The notes: generated by a model from the sequence alone, not told the origin. Counted from the stretch's first letter, positions 1 to 5,947 are shown. The stretch: DNA of 6,661 bases from CAZFPA01 sp964520975 (GCA_964520975.1 CAZFPA010000091.1:1-6661); one strand, 5' to 3'. Program-made: numbers and translations.

Positions 1-45
1 TCGGCTGCCGCCTTCTCGGCTGCCGCCTTCTCGGCTGCCGCCTTC
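1..45. repeat. 15-bp in-frame tandem repeat, three exact copies (array truncated by window edge)
   Basis: The plus-strand unit TCGGCTGCCGCCTTC occurs at 1-15, 16-30 and 31-45 with no mismatch. On the coding (minus) strand each unit gives Glu-Lys-Ala-Ala-Ala with the same codons GAG AAG GCG GCA GCC. Two degenerate units follow at 46-60 and 61-75 on the plus strand, encoding the E/K/A residues nearer the BMC domain. Identity at synonymous positions suggests recent duplication by slippage. The array continues beyond base 1, so copy number is unknown. Confidence 0.95.
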
Positions 46-377
46 TCTATTGCTGCTTTTTCTGCGGCTTTCTTTGCTGCCGCTTCCTGTTCTTTTTGCT
101 GATCGGCTTCCACAAAAGCCCGATCAACTTCATTGGCCGGCCGGGCAATCACCCGTGAGGTGATGAGCTTTCCATTGCTGGAGGCTACCTGCACACCTAC
201 ATTTACCGCCGCCTTTACGGCTCCGACATCACCGACGACCTTCACAGTCGTCCAGCCGTTGCCTCTGGCCCTTTCCAAAGCTACCAGCTCGACATTCGCT
301 GCCTTGACCATCGCATCCGCGGTATAGACCGCCGCACAAAGTCCGGCAACTTCCACCAAGCCCAATGACTTTTTCAT
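1..377 (-). CDS. BMC-domain hexameric shell protein with Ala/Lys/Glu helical tail (3' end beyond window)
   Basis: A single BMC domain (Pfam PF00936 type) fills residues 1-90: it starts MKKSLGLVEVAGLCAAV, continues with TADAMVKAANVELVALE and GDVGAVKAAV, and ends near VIARPANEVDRAF. BMC-H proteins form hexamers that tile the compartment facets. The loop lining the central pore reads about ERARGNGW (residues 35-42), unlike the KIGSG loop of the PduA-type protein in this locus, so its pore should differ in charge and size. From residue 91 the sequence becomes almost only A, K, E and Q and ends in EKAAA pentapeptides running off the window, so the C-terminus and total length are unknown. I found this frame by reading the minus strand; it has no stop to the edge. 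ATG is at 375-377, preceded by AGGTG, 18 nt after the stop of the upstream gene. PduK and other tailed BMC-H proteins are the nearest precedents; I cannot assign it to one of them. Confidence 0.9.
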   Translation of the reverse strand, partial: MKKSLGLVEVAGLCAAVYTADAMVKAANVELVALERARGNGWTTVKVVGDVGAVKAAVNVGVQVASSNGKLITSRVIARPANEVDRAFVEADQQKEQEAAAKKAAEKAAIEKAAAEKAAAEKAAA

Positions 378-395
378 CCTGTTCACCTGCCTTTT

Positions 396-1151
396 TTATC
401 TCCTTGCAAAACTGATTTTCAGGGCTTCAGCCCTCTCCTTGGCATAATCCGTAACAATCGCATCCGGTTTTACCTGAATGCAGGTACCCGGTGCCTGCGC
501 AATCACATCCGAAAAGGTCACAATACGCTTATCGATGAACACTTCGCGGCTGTCACGCTGGCATGGCTGCGCGGAGCTTGCCTGAGGGAGTTCTGCCGCT
601 GGGATTGCCGCTTCCGCCGCTGCGAACCATTCATTCTGCAGGTTTGCGGTACTGCCAATCCAAATATCCTCCAAAAGCAGGGTTCGGTAATAACCGAGTA
701 TAACATCCACATAATGCGGGGGTTCTTTCCCCGTAAATTTTTGGAGCCCCGACTGCAGGAGCAGGATCTTAGATCCTGCTCCAAAGCAGCGGAGTATCCA
801 TTGTGATGAAAAAGTATCATCGATTCCTAGAGCTACCTTGACCACGAGGCTTAGGGGTACCACGGGGACCACTGTAACCGAACCGTCCAACTCCTCCGGA
901 ACTGCATCCGGCAAGGCGATTTGTAAAGGGTATTGACGTATCGCTTCTCTTTGCGCTTCGTTCCACTCCGCTGGCACGATGGCTGTTATATCGTACTTTT
1001 CGTGCGGAACCTCCTGCAAAAAGTCTATGAAGCGATGATCGAAGGCTCCCAGGCAGAGCAGGTACATGCGCTGCCTGGGCGTTTCACCTTGACCGGACGA
1101 CAAATCCGCGAGGACCTTCAGTACTATTCTGCGAATTTCTTTTTCATCCAT
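396..1151 (-). CDS. BMC-associated flavoprotein-fold protein with N-terminal encapsulation-like helix
   Basis: A 251-residue protein of uncertain function. Residues 1-17 (MDEKEIRRIVLKVLADL) form an amphipathic helix like the peptides that target cargo into BMCs, followed by a short polar linker. Residues 29-165 resemble a Rossmann-like flavoprotein fold: a first strand YLLCLGAF, then KYDITAIVP, then VVPLSLVVKVALGIDDTF, which recalls the 'NTLAKIALGIADTL' segment of flavoprotein-like BMC proteins (TIGR02536, annotated as ethanolamine utilization). A polar linker at about 185-202 precedes a C-terminal module (VFIDKRIVTFSDVIAQ ... GTCIQVKPDAIVTDYAKERA) that resembles the short terminal module of other BMC accessory proteins, though the usual TPLA before the Asp is missing. 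The family call comes from remembered patterns. The ATG at 1149-1151 fits AGGA at 1160-1163 with 8-nt spacing; a TTG two codons upstream (1157) is the alternative. It lies 23 nt after the PduA-type gene and 18 nt before the next shell gene. It may bind a flavin or nucleotide inside the compartment, but this is unproven. Confidence 0.8.
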   Translation of the reverse strand: MDEKEIRRIVLKVLADLSSGQGETPRQRMYLLCLGAFDHRFIDFLQEVPHEKYDITAIVPAEWNEAQREAIRQYPLQIALPDAVPEELDGSVTVVPVVPLSLVVKVALGIDDTFSSQWILRCFGAGSKILLLQSGLQKFTGKEPPHYVDVILGYYRTLLLEDIWIGSTANLQNEWFAAAEAAIPAAELPQASSAQPCQRDSREVFIDKRIVTFSDVIAQAPGTCIQVKPDAIVTDYAKERAEALKISFARR

Positions 1152-1159
1152 ATCCAAAA

Positions 1160-1168
1160 TCCTACCTT
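1160..1168 (-). promoter_or_regulatory. Ribosome binding site deciding the start of the flavoprotein-like gene
   Basis: The minus strand reads AAGGTAGGA. Its AGGA part sits 8 nt before the ATG at 1149-1151, a normal distance. The AAGG part would serve the TTG at 1155-1157 with about 7 nt. I favour the ATG because of start-codon strength, but both starts are possible and differ by only two residues. Confidence 0.5.
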
Positions 1169-1174
1169 AGTTGA

Positions 1175-1456
1175 TTATTCAGCAACATGCGGAAGAATTT
1201 TTTCAACATCCGTATGCGGGCGAGGAATGACATGCGTCGATACGACTTCGCCAACCTTTGTTGCCGCAGCACAGCCGGCATCTACAGCGGCCTTTACAGC
1301 ACCGACATCGCCGCGTACCATGACGGTAACGAGACCGGAACCAATCTTCTCATAGCCGATGAAGATGACGTTTGCAGCTTTGCACATTGCATCGGCTGCT
1401 TCTACAGAACCAACAAGACCTTTCGTTTCGATCATACCTAATGCTTCAGAATTCAT
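1175..1456 (-). CDS. pduA: PduA/PduJ-type hexameric BMC shell protein
   Basis: A 93-residue single BMC domain, the normal length for PduA. It keeps the family landmarks: EALGMIETKGLVGSVEAADAM at the start, KAANV, the pore loop YEKIGSGLVTVMVRGD (residues 35-50, Ser40 in the pore), GAVKAAVDAG, and the edge motif VIPRPHTDVEKILP, nearly identical to Salmonella PduA. In PduA the Ser40-lined pore passes 1,2-propanediol and restrains propionaldehyde, so the same loop here supports a polyol substrate for the compartment. The ATG has a perfect AGGAGG at 1465-1470, 8 nt upstream. The 56-nt gap to the PduB-type gene is the widest within the operon and holds no clear hairpin. A strong ribosome site suits a protein needed in many copies. 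Small differences from PduA, such as Cys25 and Cys62, do not affect the call. PduJ is an equally good name. Confidence 0.95.
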   Translation of the reverse strand: MNSEALGMIETKGLVGSVEAADAMCKAANVIFIGYEKIGSGLVTVMVRGDVGAVKAAVDAGCAAATKVGEVVSTHVIPRPHTDVEKILPHVAE

Positions 1457-1512
1457 AATATAAACCTCCTAAAATTGTGTGTTGACACGGATTTTTCAAT
1501 ACGATCTTTTCA

Positions 1513-2295
1513 TTAAATATACGGCGTCGTGGTGGATTTCGGCTCATCGCCCAAAGCACCGAGCAGCGTCTTTCCTACATCGATAGCTGCGCGGACCGCC
1601 TGACGGACAGCACCGGAATCACCGACGAAGCAAAGGATGACCTCGTTGGAATAGCTCGTACCGCCATTATGCGGGGAGGAATACGCAACGACTTCTACAT
1701 TAGCGGCTTTGACAGCCGTATCAGCCAGGACTACGCCGATGGCAGCCGGGCCGGCACAGGTCATGCCGAAGGCTTTGCCAAGGCGAGCGCCCAGGGCCTT
1801 TTCCAGGCAGTAGCTGGCTCTGGCGGAATACTGGAATTCCAGATGGCCGGCATCATTGCCATAGACATCACCGAAGTATTTCGGCAGGGACTGCAGAGCA
1901 ATCTCTACAGCGCGGCGGGCATCAGATACATCGTCAGCGCCGACGATGATCAAGGAACCATGACCTGCGCCGCCCTTCGTATCACGCGGCAGTTCAACGG
2001 ATACAACTTCCGTATTCGTAGCTTTTACCGCATCATCCACTGCCATGATCTGCGGACCTGCACCTGTGCGGCCGCCGATGATGCCGATGGAACGGAATTT
2101 ATCCAGATGCATAGCTTCTTTGAGCATCGGATCTACGTTTGCGATAACGAGCCCGATGGTATCACCAATCGAGGTTCCTACAAATTCTGTTACGCCAACC
2201 CCCGGGGTTGTGCAGCTGGTTCCTTCGCAGGTCTCGGAAGTGCCGAGATCCGCTTTGACCTGGTTCATTACTTTTTCAATTAACGCCTGATCCAT
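1513..2295 (-). CDS. pduB: PduB-type tandem-BMC trimeric shell protein
   Basis: A 260-residue protein close to Salmonella PduB (270). Two BMC domains follow an N-terminal extension. Landmarks are EFVGTSIGDTIGLVIANVD (37-55), RSIGIIGGRTGAGPQIMA (68-85), ATNTEVVSVELPRDTKGGAGHG (92-113), FGDVYGNDAGHLEFQYSARASY (141-162), ANVEVVAYSSPHNGGTSYSNE (198-218) and GDSGAVRQAV (225-234), ending EPKSTTTPYI like PduB. It should form pseudohexameric trimers in the shell. In PduB the N-terminal extension faces the enzyme core and ties shell to cargo; here residues 1-17 (MDQALIEKVMNQVKADL) are a predicted amphipathic helix, then a T/S/C-rich linker to about 33. PduB normally also makes a short form, PduB', from an internal start; codons 11-56 here contain no ATG, GTG or TTG, so none is apparent. 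AGGAGG at 2303-2308, 7 nt before the ATG, fixes the start, 18 nt after the activase stop. Confidence 0.95.
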   Translation of the reverse strand: MDQALIEKVMNQVKADLGTSETCEGTSCTTPGVGVTEFVGTSIGDTIGLVIANVDPMLKEAMHLDKFRSIGIIGGRTGAGPQIMAVDDAVKATNTEVVSVELPRDTKGGAGHGSLIIVGADDVSDARRAVEIALQSLPKYFGDVYGNDAGHLEFQYSARASYCLEKALGARLGKAFGMTCAGPAAIGVVLADTAVKAANVEVVAYSSPHNGGTSYSNEVILCFVGDSGAVRQAVRAAIDVGKTLLGALGDEPKSTTTPYI

Positions 2296-2313
2296 TATCT
2301 TTCCTCCTAAATT

Positions 2314-3249
2314 TTATTTCTTCTCGCCTATCAAACACTTGATTCCAAATGCTTCGATTACTGGACGATAAGCCTCTAGGTCTTCTTCATGAAGGGATTT
2401 TGCCTGCAGTCTGTTCATTTTGTATTCCATGCCCAGCATTTTGTACTTGTTCTCGCCCAAGGAATGGTACGGGAGCAGATGTACACCCACAATGCCCGGC
2501 AAAGTCGAAGCAAATTCTGCAATCGCCTGAATCTCCTCTTTGGAATGGTTAAAGCCTGGTATGACCGGAACACGGACGGTGACGGAGGATATGCGTGCGA
2601 TACGCCTTGCGTTGTCCAGCACGGCTTCATTCGTCTGCCCGGTAAATTTCCGGTGTTTTTCCGGATCCATATGCTTGATGTCCAACAGGACATGATCCAC
2701 ATAAGGGAATATCTGTTCAATGGCTTCCGGATTCACTACACCGCCCTCGGTTTCCATCGCGGTGCTCCAGCCCTGGGCCTTGCAGGCCTTCAAAAGCTCT
2801 TCGGAGAATTCCGGCTGCGTTAGGGGATCGCCGCCAGATAAGGTTATACCACCGCCGGAATGGCGGAAGGTCGAACTATCCTTCTTGAGCTCCTTGACCA
2901 AGGCCGCTACGGACATCTTGCGTCCCTTCAACACCAGTGCGCCAGCCGGACAGGCCTGCACACATTCGCCGCAGCCGCTGCAATGCTCCTGATCCAGATG
3001 ATGTTTCCCCGCCGCATCGAAGGTGATCCGCCCGCCTTTGCACGCCGCTTCACAGCGGCGGCAAAACAGGCAGTCATCCTCGTTGTACATGACAACGGGT
3101 CTTTTTTTCTGGGATTCGGGATTGCTGCACCACCAGCAGGTAAAGGGACAGCCCTTCAGAAACACTATGGTGCGGATACCAGGACCATCATTGAGTGAAA
3201 ACCGTTGGATATTGAAGATATCGCCCTCGACATCATAATTGACCTTCAT
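2314..3249 (-). CDS. Glycyl radical enzyme activating enzyme (radical SAM, with two ferredoxin-type clusters)
   Basis: A 311-residue activase that uses S-adenosylmethionine and a [4Fe-4S] cluster to abstract a hydrogen from the glycine of its partner GRE, encoded just upstream. Residues 9-33 (GDIFNIQRFSLNDGPGIRTIVFLKG) match the family signature. The radical-SAM cluster motif CxxxCxxC is Cys34, Cys38 and Cys41. An inserted ferredoxin domain gives two cluster motifs, Cys60/63/66/70 and Cys90/93/96/100; the second has the usual Cys-Pro, the first does not. SGGDP (138-142) is the SAM-contacting GGxP-type motif, and later TIM-barrel strands include HVLLDIKHMD and VTVRVPVIPGF. Length and domain order are normal for activases of the glycerol/diol dehydratase group. 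The gene starts 34 nt after the GRE stop. The ATG is set by the conserved N-terminus; the nearest ribosome site, AAGGG at 3261-3265, is rather far (11 nt), so translation may be modest or coupled to the GRE. Confidence 0.95.
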   Translation of the reverse strand: MKVNYDVEGDIFNIQRFSLNDGPGIRTIVFLKGCPFTCWWCSNPESQKKRPVVMYNEDDCLFCRRCEAACKGGRITFDAAGKHHLDQEHCSGCGECVQACPAGALVLKGRKMSVAALVKELKKDSSTFRHSGGGITLSGGDPLTQPEFSEELLKACKAQGWSTAMETEGGVVNPEAIEQIFPYVDHVLLDIKHMDPEKHRKFTGQTNEAVLDNARRIARISSVTVRVPVIPGFNHSKEEIQAIAEFASTLPGIVGVHLLPYHSLGENKYKMLGMEYKMNRLQAKSLHEEDLEAYRPVIEAFGIKCLIGEKK

Positions 3250-3283
3250 AGGTTTGACATCCCTTCTTCAACGGAACCGGAGC

Positions 3284-5854
3284 TTACAGATTCTGCTCTG
3301 TTCTGCTAATGATGTTATCCTGAACTTCTTTTGCCAGGGATACGAACTGGGCACTGTAGCCAGCTACGCGGACAACGAGGTCCTTGTGAGCCTCCGGATG
3401 AGCCTGTGCTTCCACCAGAGTGGCCTTATCGATGACATTGAACTGTACGTGCATGCCCTTGTTGTCGAAATAAGCACGGCAGAGAGCTGCGAAGCGCTTG
3501 AGTCCTTCATCGCCAGCCAGTGCAGCCGGGTTGAATTTCTGATTGTAGAGCGTACCATTGGAGAAGATCTCATGACCGAGCTTGGCAACGGACATTGCAG
3601 CTGCCGTCGGGCCATTGACATCGTAGCCGGCACGCGGGGAAACGCCATCTGCGAGCGGTGTCCAGGCAAGACGGCCATTCGGCAGCGGAGCAACATCCTT
3701 ACCGAAGAGTACGTTTGCGGATACCGGATAGCAGCCTGCCTGGAACTGGCCGCCGCGCGGATTCTTGTATTTCTCAACTTCACGGGCATAGATCTGACCG
3801 GCTTCACGCGTGATCATATCGACGACATCATCATCGTTACCGAACCAGGTCGTGTTCTCCATGAGGCGTTTGATGTTCTGATACTGCGCAACATCGCCGG
3901 TAGCAGCAGCCGGGGCTGTCGGGCAACCGCCCTCGAGTTCCTTCTGGAGCTGTGCGATATCAATCGCGTTATTGTTCGTGAGGATCTTCTTGATGGCCGC
4001 ATAGATCTTCTGCTCATCCGTGGAGCCTGCAGCACCGCCGCAGCAGCCGCCCTGGAACTGAGCCATCTTGCCCGTCTCATCCGGATAGCCGAAGTTATGA
4101 TCAAGGGCATCCTTGAGCTGCGCCATCGTGATTTCCTTATTTTCAAATACATGCTTCTGAATTGCCATGAAGCTATCACCGTTATCAGCAACACCGAAGG
4201 CCTGCGGACCGGTGAAGTTGTAGATGGCACCGCCCTCCTGGGCGCTCATGCCGCGTTTGATGCAGTCATCAACGAGTGCGGACTCAAACGGCAGCGGCAT
4301 GTTTTCCATGTGTGCGAGATCGACACAGTTATCAGCCTCAGCCAGCAGAGCAACAAAGTATTCCATCTGCTTGCGATATGCGTTCATGAGATCGCCAAGG
4401 TTCTGGAAATCGGGCAGCTCGCCGGTCTTTGGTCCAAGCTGAACCTTGCCGTTACGGCCATTGTTCAGGGTGAGCTCGAGGATCTTCGCGATATTGAAGA
4501 ATGCGGCATCATGCCAGCCCTCTGTCTTATGAGGAGCCTGCGGCTCAACACAGCCGATGATGCAGTAGTTACGGGCATCCTTGAGGCTTACGCCGCGGTT
4601 TTCCAGTGCCGGAATGATGACCTCATCGTTGTACATGGCCGGATAGCCATAGCCGAGGCGAACGAGTTCGCAGGCACGATAGAGGAATTCATCCGGTGTC
4701 TTGTTCCAGTAGCGGATGGAGAAGGAAGGTGCTGCCATAGCAACATGGGCTGCCGTCTCGATCATCATGTAGGACAGTTCGTTCGTAGCATCTACGCCCT
4801 CTTCGTCCTGGCCGCCGCACTGGATGTTCTGGAAGATTGCATAGCCAGCGAATGCCTGGTCGGAAACTGCATCACGGGTCTTGTTCAGATCATTGAATTT
4901 CACCCAGATATTATCGAGCAGTTCCTGCGCGAAGTCCTTCGAAATACCTGTGTCCGCAGCGAGGTACGGATACATGTACTGGTCGAAGCGGCCCGGGGAG
5001 ATGGAATGTCCGCTGGACTCAATCTGCAGGATAAGCTGTACAAACCAGAAGGACTGGCAAGCTTCCCACCAGTTGCGGGCCGGCAGCTCCGGAACGCGGT
5101 GGCAGTTCGCAGCGATCTGCGTGAGCTCTGCCTTGCGCTGGGAGTTGGTCTCCTTGGCAGCCAGCTCTTCCGCGAGCTGGGCATATCTGTGAGCGTAATT
5201 GATGGCCGCATTATAGGAGATGATGACGGCATCATAGAAACGCGCTTTTTTAATAGAAGCCGGATCTTTTTTGTCGAGTGAATCTCTGGCAGCCTCTACC
5301 TCTTTGATGATGCCCGAGAAGCCCTTGGCCAGAACCTTGCCATAGTCTACACAGACATGGCCGACACCGCCGAAGTAGTAGTTTCCAACCGTGAATACGC
5401 CGTTTGCCTGTGCATCGAGGCAAGGCTTCGACATATAAGAGGTTGCGAGATCACTGTTGGTCTTGCCCGGCCAGTACAGGAACGCTTCGTGCAGTCTCTT
5501 GGCCGTATCCTTCGGAATATCGAACGGGTCAGCCATACGAGTTGCCATCGTATCGAATTCCTTTTCTACCCAGTCATACGAGAATTCCGGATAGATCTGG
5601 CAGCCATGGATCGTCTTGGTCAGGGAGCCTGCAATGAGCTCGCCATCGCGGATTGCGATCGGCATGTTGTTCAAAATCTTCTCTACGGCCTTCGCACGGC
5701 GGATAACCTTCGGCTGGTTCTCTGTTTCCTTATAAGCCTCAGTTACGAGCTCAGCACGTTCCGCCTCTACAGTCGGGGTGGCATCGTAGATTGCCTTCCG
5801 CAATGCCTTGATACGATCGGTTGGTTGAGTAAAACCTTTTCCTAAAACATCCAT
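3284..5854 (-). CDS. B12-independent glycerol/1,2-propanediol dehydratase (glycyl radical enzyme) with an internal insertion
   Basis: An 856-residue GRE that removes water from a vicinal diol by radical chemistry without cobalamin. The glycyl radical motif RVAGYSAQF places the radical at Gly832. The active-site loop NYCIIGCVEPQ gives the thiyl Cys435 and the base Glu437, with Asp449 in GWHDAAF. His166 (GGVGHVCVDYGKVL) and His283-Ser284 (ESSGHSISPGRFDQY) complete the substrate site. From memory, Clostridium butyricum glycerol dehydratase has His164, His281, Ser282, Cys433, Glu435, Asp447 and Gly763, so the first six match at a constant +2 offset. The offset then jumps to +69 at the glycine because of about 67 extra residues near 590-665 (see separate entry). 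The rest of the chain looks like glycerol dehydratase, including NPRGG and GVSPRAGYDVNGPTAA. Glycerol and 1,2-propanediol cannot be separated by these residues; the PduA/PduB-type shell favours propanediol. AGGAGG at 5864-5869, 9 nt before the ATG, decides the start. There is no N-terminal targeting extension, unlike choline lyase CutC of some BMCs. Confidence 0.95.
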   Translation of the reverse strand: MDVLGKGFTQPTDRIKALRKAIYDATPTVEAERAELVTEAYKETENQPKVIRRAKAVEKILNNMPIAIRDGELIAGSLTKTIHGCQIYPEFSYDWVEKEFDTMATRMADPFDIPKDTAKRLHEAFLYWPGKTNSDLATSYMSKPCLDAQANGVFTVGNYYFGGVGHVCVDYGKVLAKGFSGIIKEVEAARDSLDKKDPASIKKARFYDAVIISYNAAINYAHRYAQLAEELAAKETNSQRKAELTQIAANCHRVPELPARNWWEACQSFWFVQLILQIESSGHSISPGRFDQYMYPYLAADTGISKDFAQELLDNIWVKFNDLNKTRDAVSDQAFAGYAIFQNIQCGGQDEEGVDATNELSYMMIETAAHVAMAAPSFSIRYWNKTPDEFLYRACELVRLGYGYPAMYNDEVIIPALENRGVSLKDARNYCIIGCVEPQAPHKTEGWHDAAFFNIAKILELTLNNGRNGKVQLGPKTGELPDFQNLGDLMNAYRKQMEYFVALLAEADNCVDLAHMENMPLPFESALVDDCIKRGMSAQEGGAIYNFTGPQAFGVADNGDSFMAIQKHVFENKEITMAQLKDALDHNFGYPDETGKMAQFQGGCCGGAAGSTDEQKIYAAIKKILTNNNAIDIAQLQKELEGGCPTAPAAATGDVAQYQNIKRLMENTTWFGNDDDVVDMITREAGQIYAREVEKYKNPRGGQFQAGCYPVSANVLFGKDVAPLPNGRLAWTPLADGVSPRAGYDVNGPTAAAMSVAKLGHEIFSNGTLYNQKFNPAALAGDEGLKRFAALCRAYFDNKGMHVQFNVIDKATLVEAQAHPEAHKDLVVRVAGYSAQFVSLAKEVQDNIISRTEQNL
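3890..4060 (-). other. Insertion in the GRE: candidate internal encapsulation peptide between flexible linkers
   Basis: This covers about residues 599-655 of the dehydratase. It reads as a Gly/Cys-rich linker (QGGCCGGAAGS, Cys604 and Cys605), an amphipathic helix (DEQKIYAAIKKILTNN, residues 613-628, bases 3971-4018), a second short helix (AIDIAQLQKEL), then a linker with Cys644 and PTAPAAATG. The non-BMC glycerol dehydratase has only a short connection here (its NSEEIQALLKNAPKFGND, from memory). Linker-helix-linker is the usual layout of BMC encapsulation peptides, normally found at protein ends. The role is inference. Confidence 0.6.
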
Positions 5855-5863
5855 TAATGAGAT

Positions 5864-5869
5864 CCTCCT
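5864..5869 (-). promoter_or_regulatory. Strong Shine-Dalgarno that sets the GRE start
   Basis: The minus strand reads AGGAGG, 9 nt before the ATG at 5852-5854. The open frame continues 25 codons upstream to a GTG at 5927-5929, but that stretch contains the -10 box and an A-rich leader, and homology to glycerol dehydratase begins just after the ATG. The longer start is therefore not used. Confidence 0.9.
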
Positions 5870-5908
5870 TTGTATTGTTTGTTCTTTTTTTATCTTGAAT
5901 CTGGGTTC

Positions 5909-5938
5909 ATTATACGACAGGCTGTTCACATACTATGT
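5909..5938 (-). promoter_or_regulatory. Candidate promoter of the GRE-shell operon, with an 11-bp palindrome over the -35 region
   Basis: A perfect TATAAT (-10) lies at 5909-5914 on the minus strand, giving an expected transcript start near 5902 and a leader of about 48 nt. No good -35 hexamer exists at 16-18 bp; the 17-bp position reads CATAGT. Instead the palindrome ACATAGTATGT covers 5928-5938, about 31 bp upstream of the expected start. A good -10, a poor -35 and a dyad in between suggest a regulated promoter. The regulator is unknown and not in this window. Confidence 0.5.
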
Positions 5939-5947
5939 ACACTATTT

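Noticed and set aside
1..75. A CRISPR-like or non-coding repeat array at the window start.
   Set aside because: The repeats are 15 bp, contiguous with no spacers and in frame with the BMC-H gene, so they are a coding tandem repeat.
1457..1512. A possible regulatory hairpin in the 56-nt gap between the PduB- and PduA-type genes (GTGTCAACAC).
   Set aside because: The perfect arms leave only a 2-nt loop, so it cannot form a stable RNA hairpin; no terminator or promoter is evident.
1669..2283. A 204-codon plus-strand frame opposite the PduB-type gene, and similar plus-strand frames at 133-327, 933-1355 and 5357-5845.
   Set aside because: All lie opposite strongly supported minus-strand genes, lack convincing ribosome sites and show no family motifs.
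3246..3260. A four-codon frame (Met-Ser-Asn-Leu-stop) overlapping the activase ATG as ATGA.
   Set aside because: It is too short to judge, and the AAGGG is immediately adjacent to its ATG, which is too close for initiation. It could matter for coupling, but nothing else supports it.
3239..5281. A 680-codon open frame on the plus strand, opposite the GRE.
   Set aside because: It lies codon-for-codon antisense to the GRE frame, so it stays open simply because the GRE rarely uses TTA, CTA or TCA codons. Its translation has no recognisable domain, while the minus-strand GRE has all catalytic motifs.
5855..5929. A longer GRE start at the GTG at 5927-5929, adding 25 residues.
   Set aside because: The added stretch overlaps the TATAAT box and A-rich leader, and AGGAGG with 9-nt spacing serves the ATG at 5854. 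Homology begins after that ATG.
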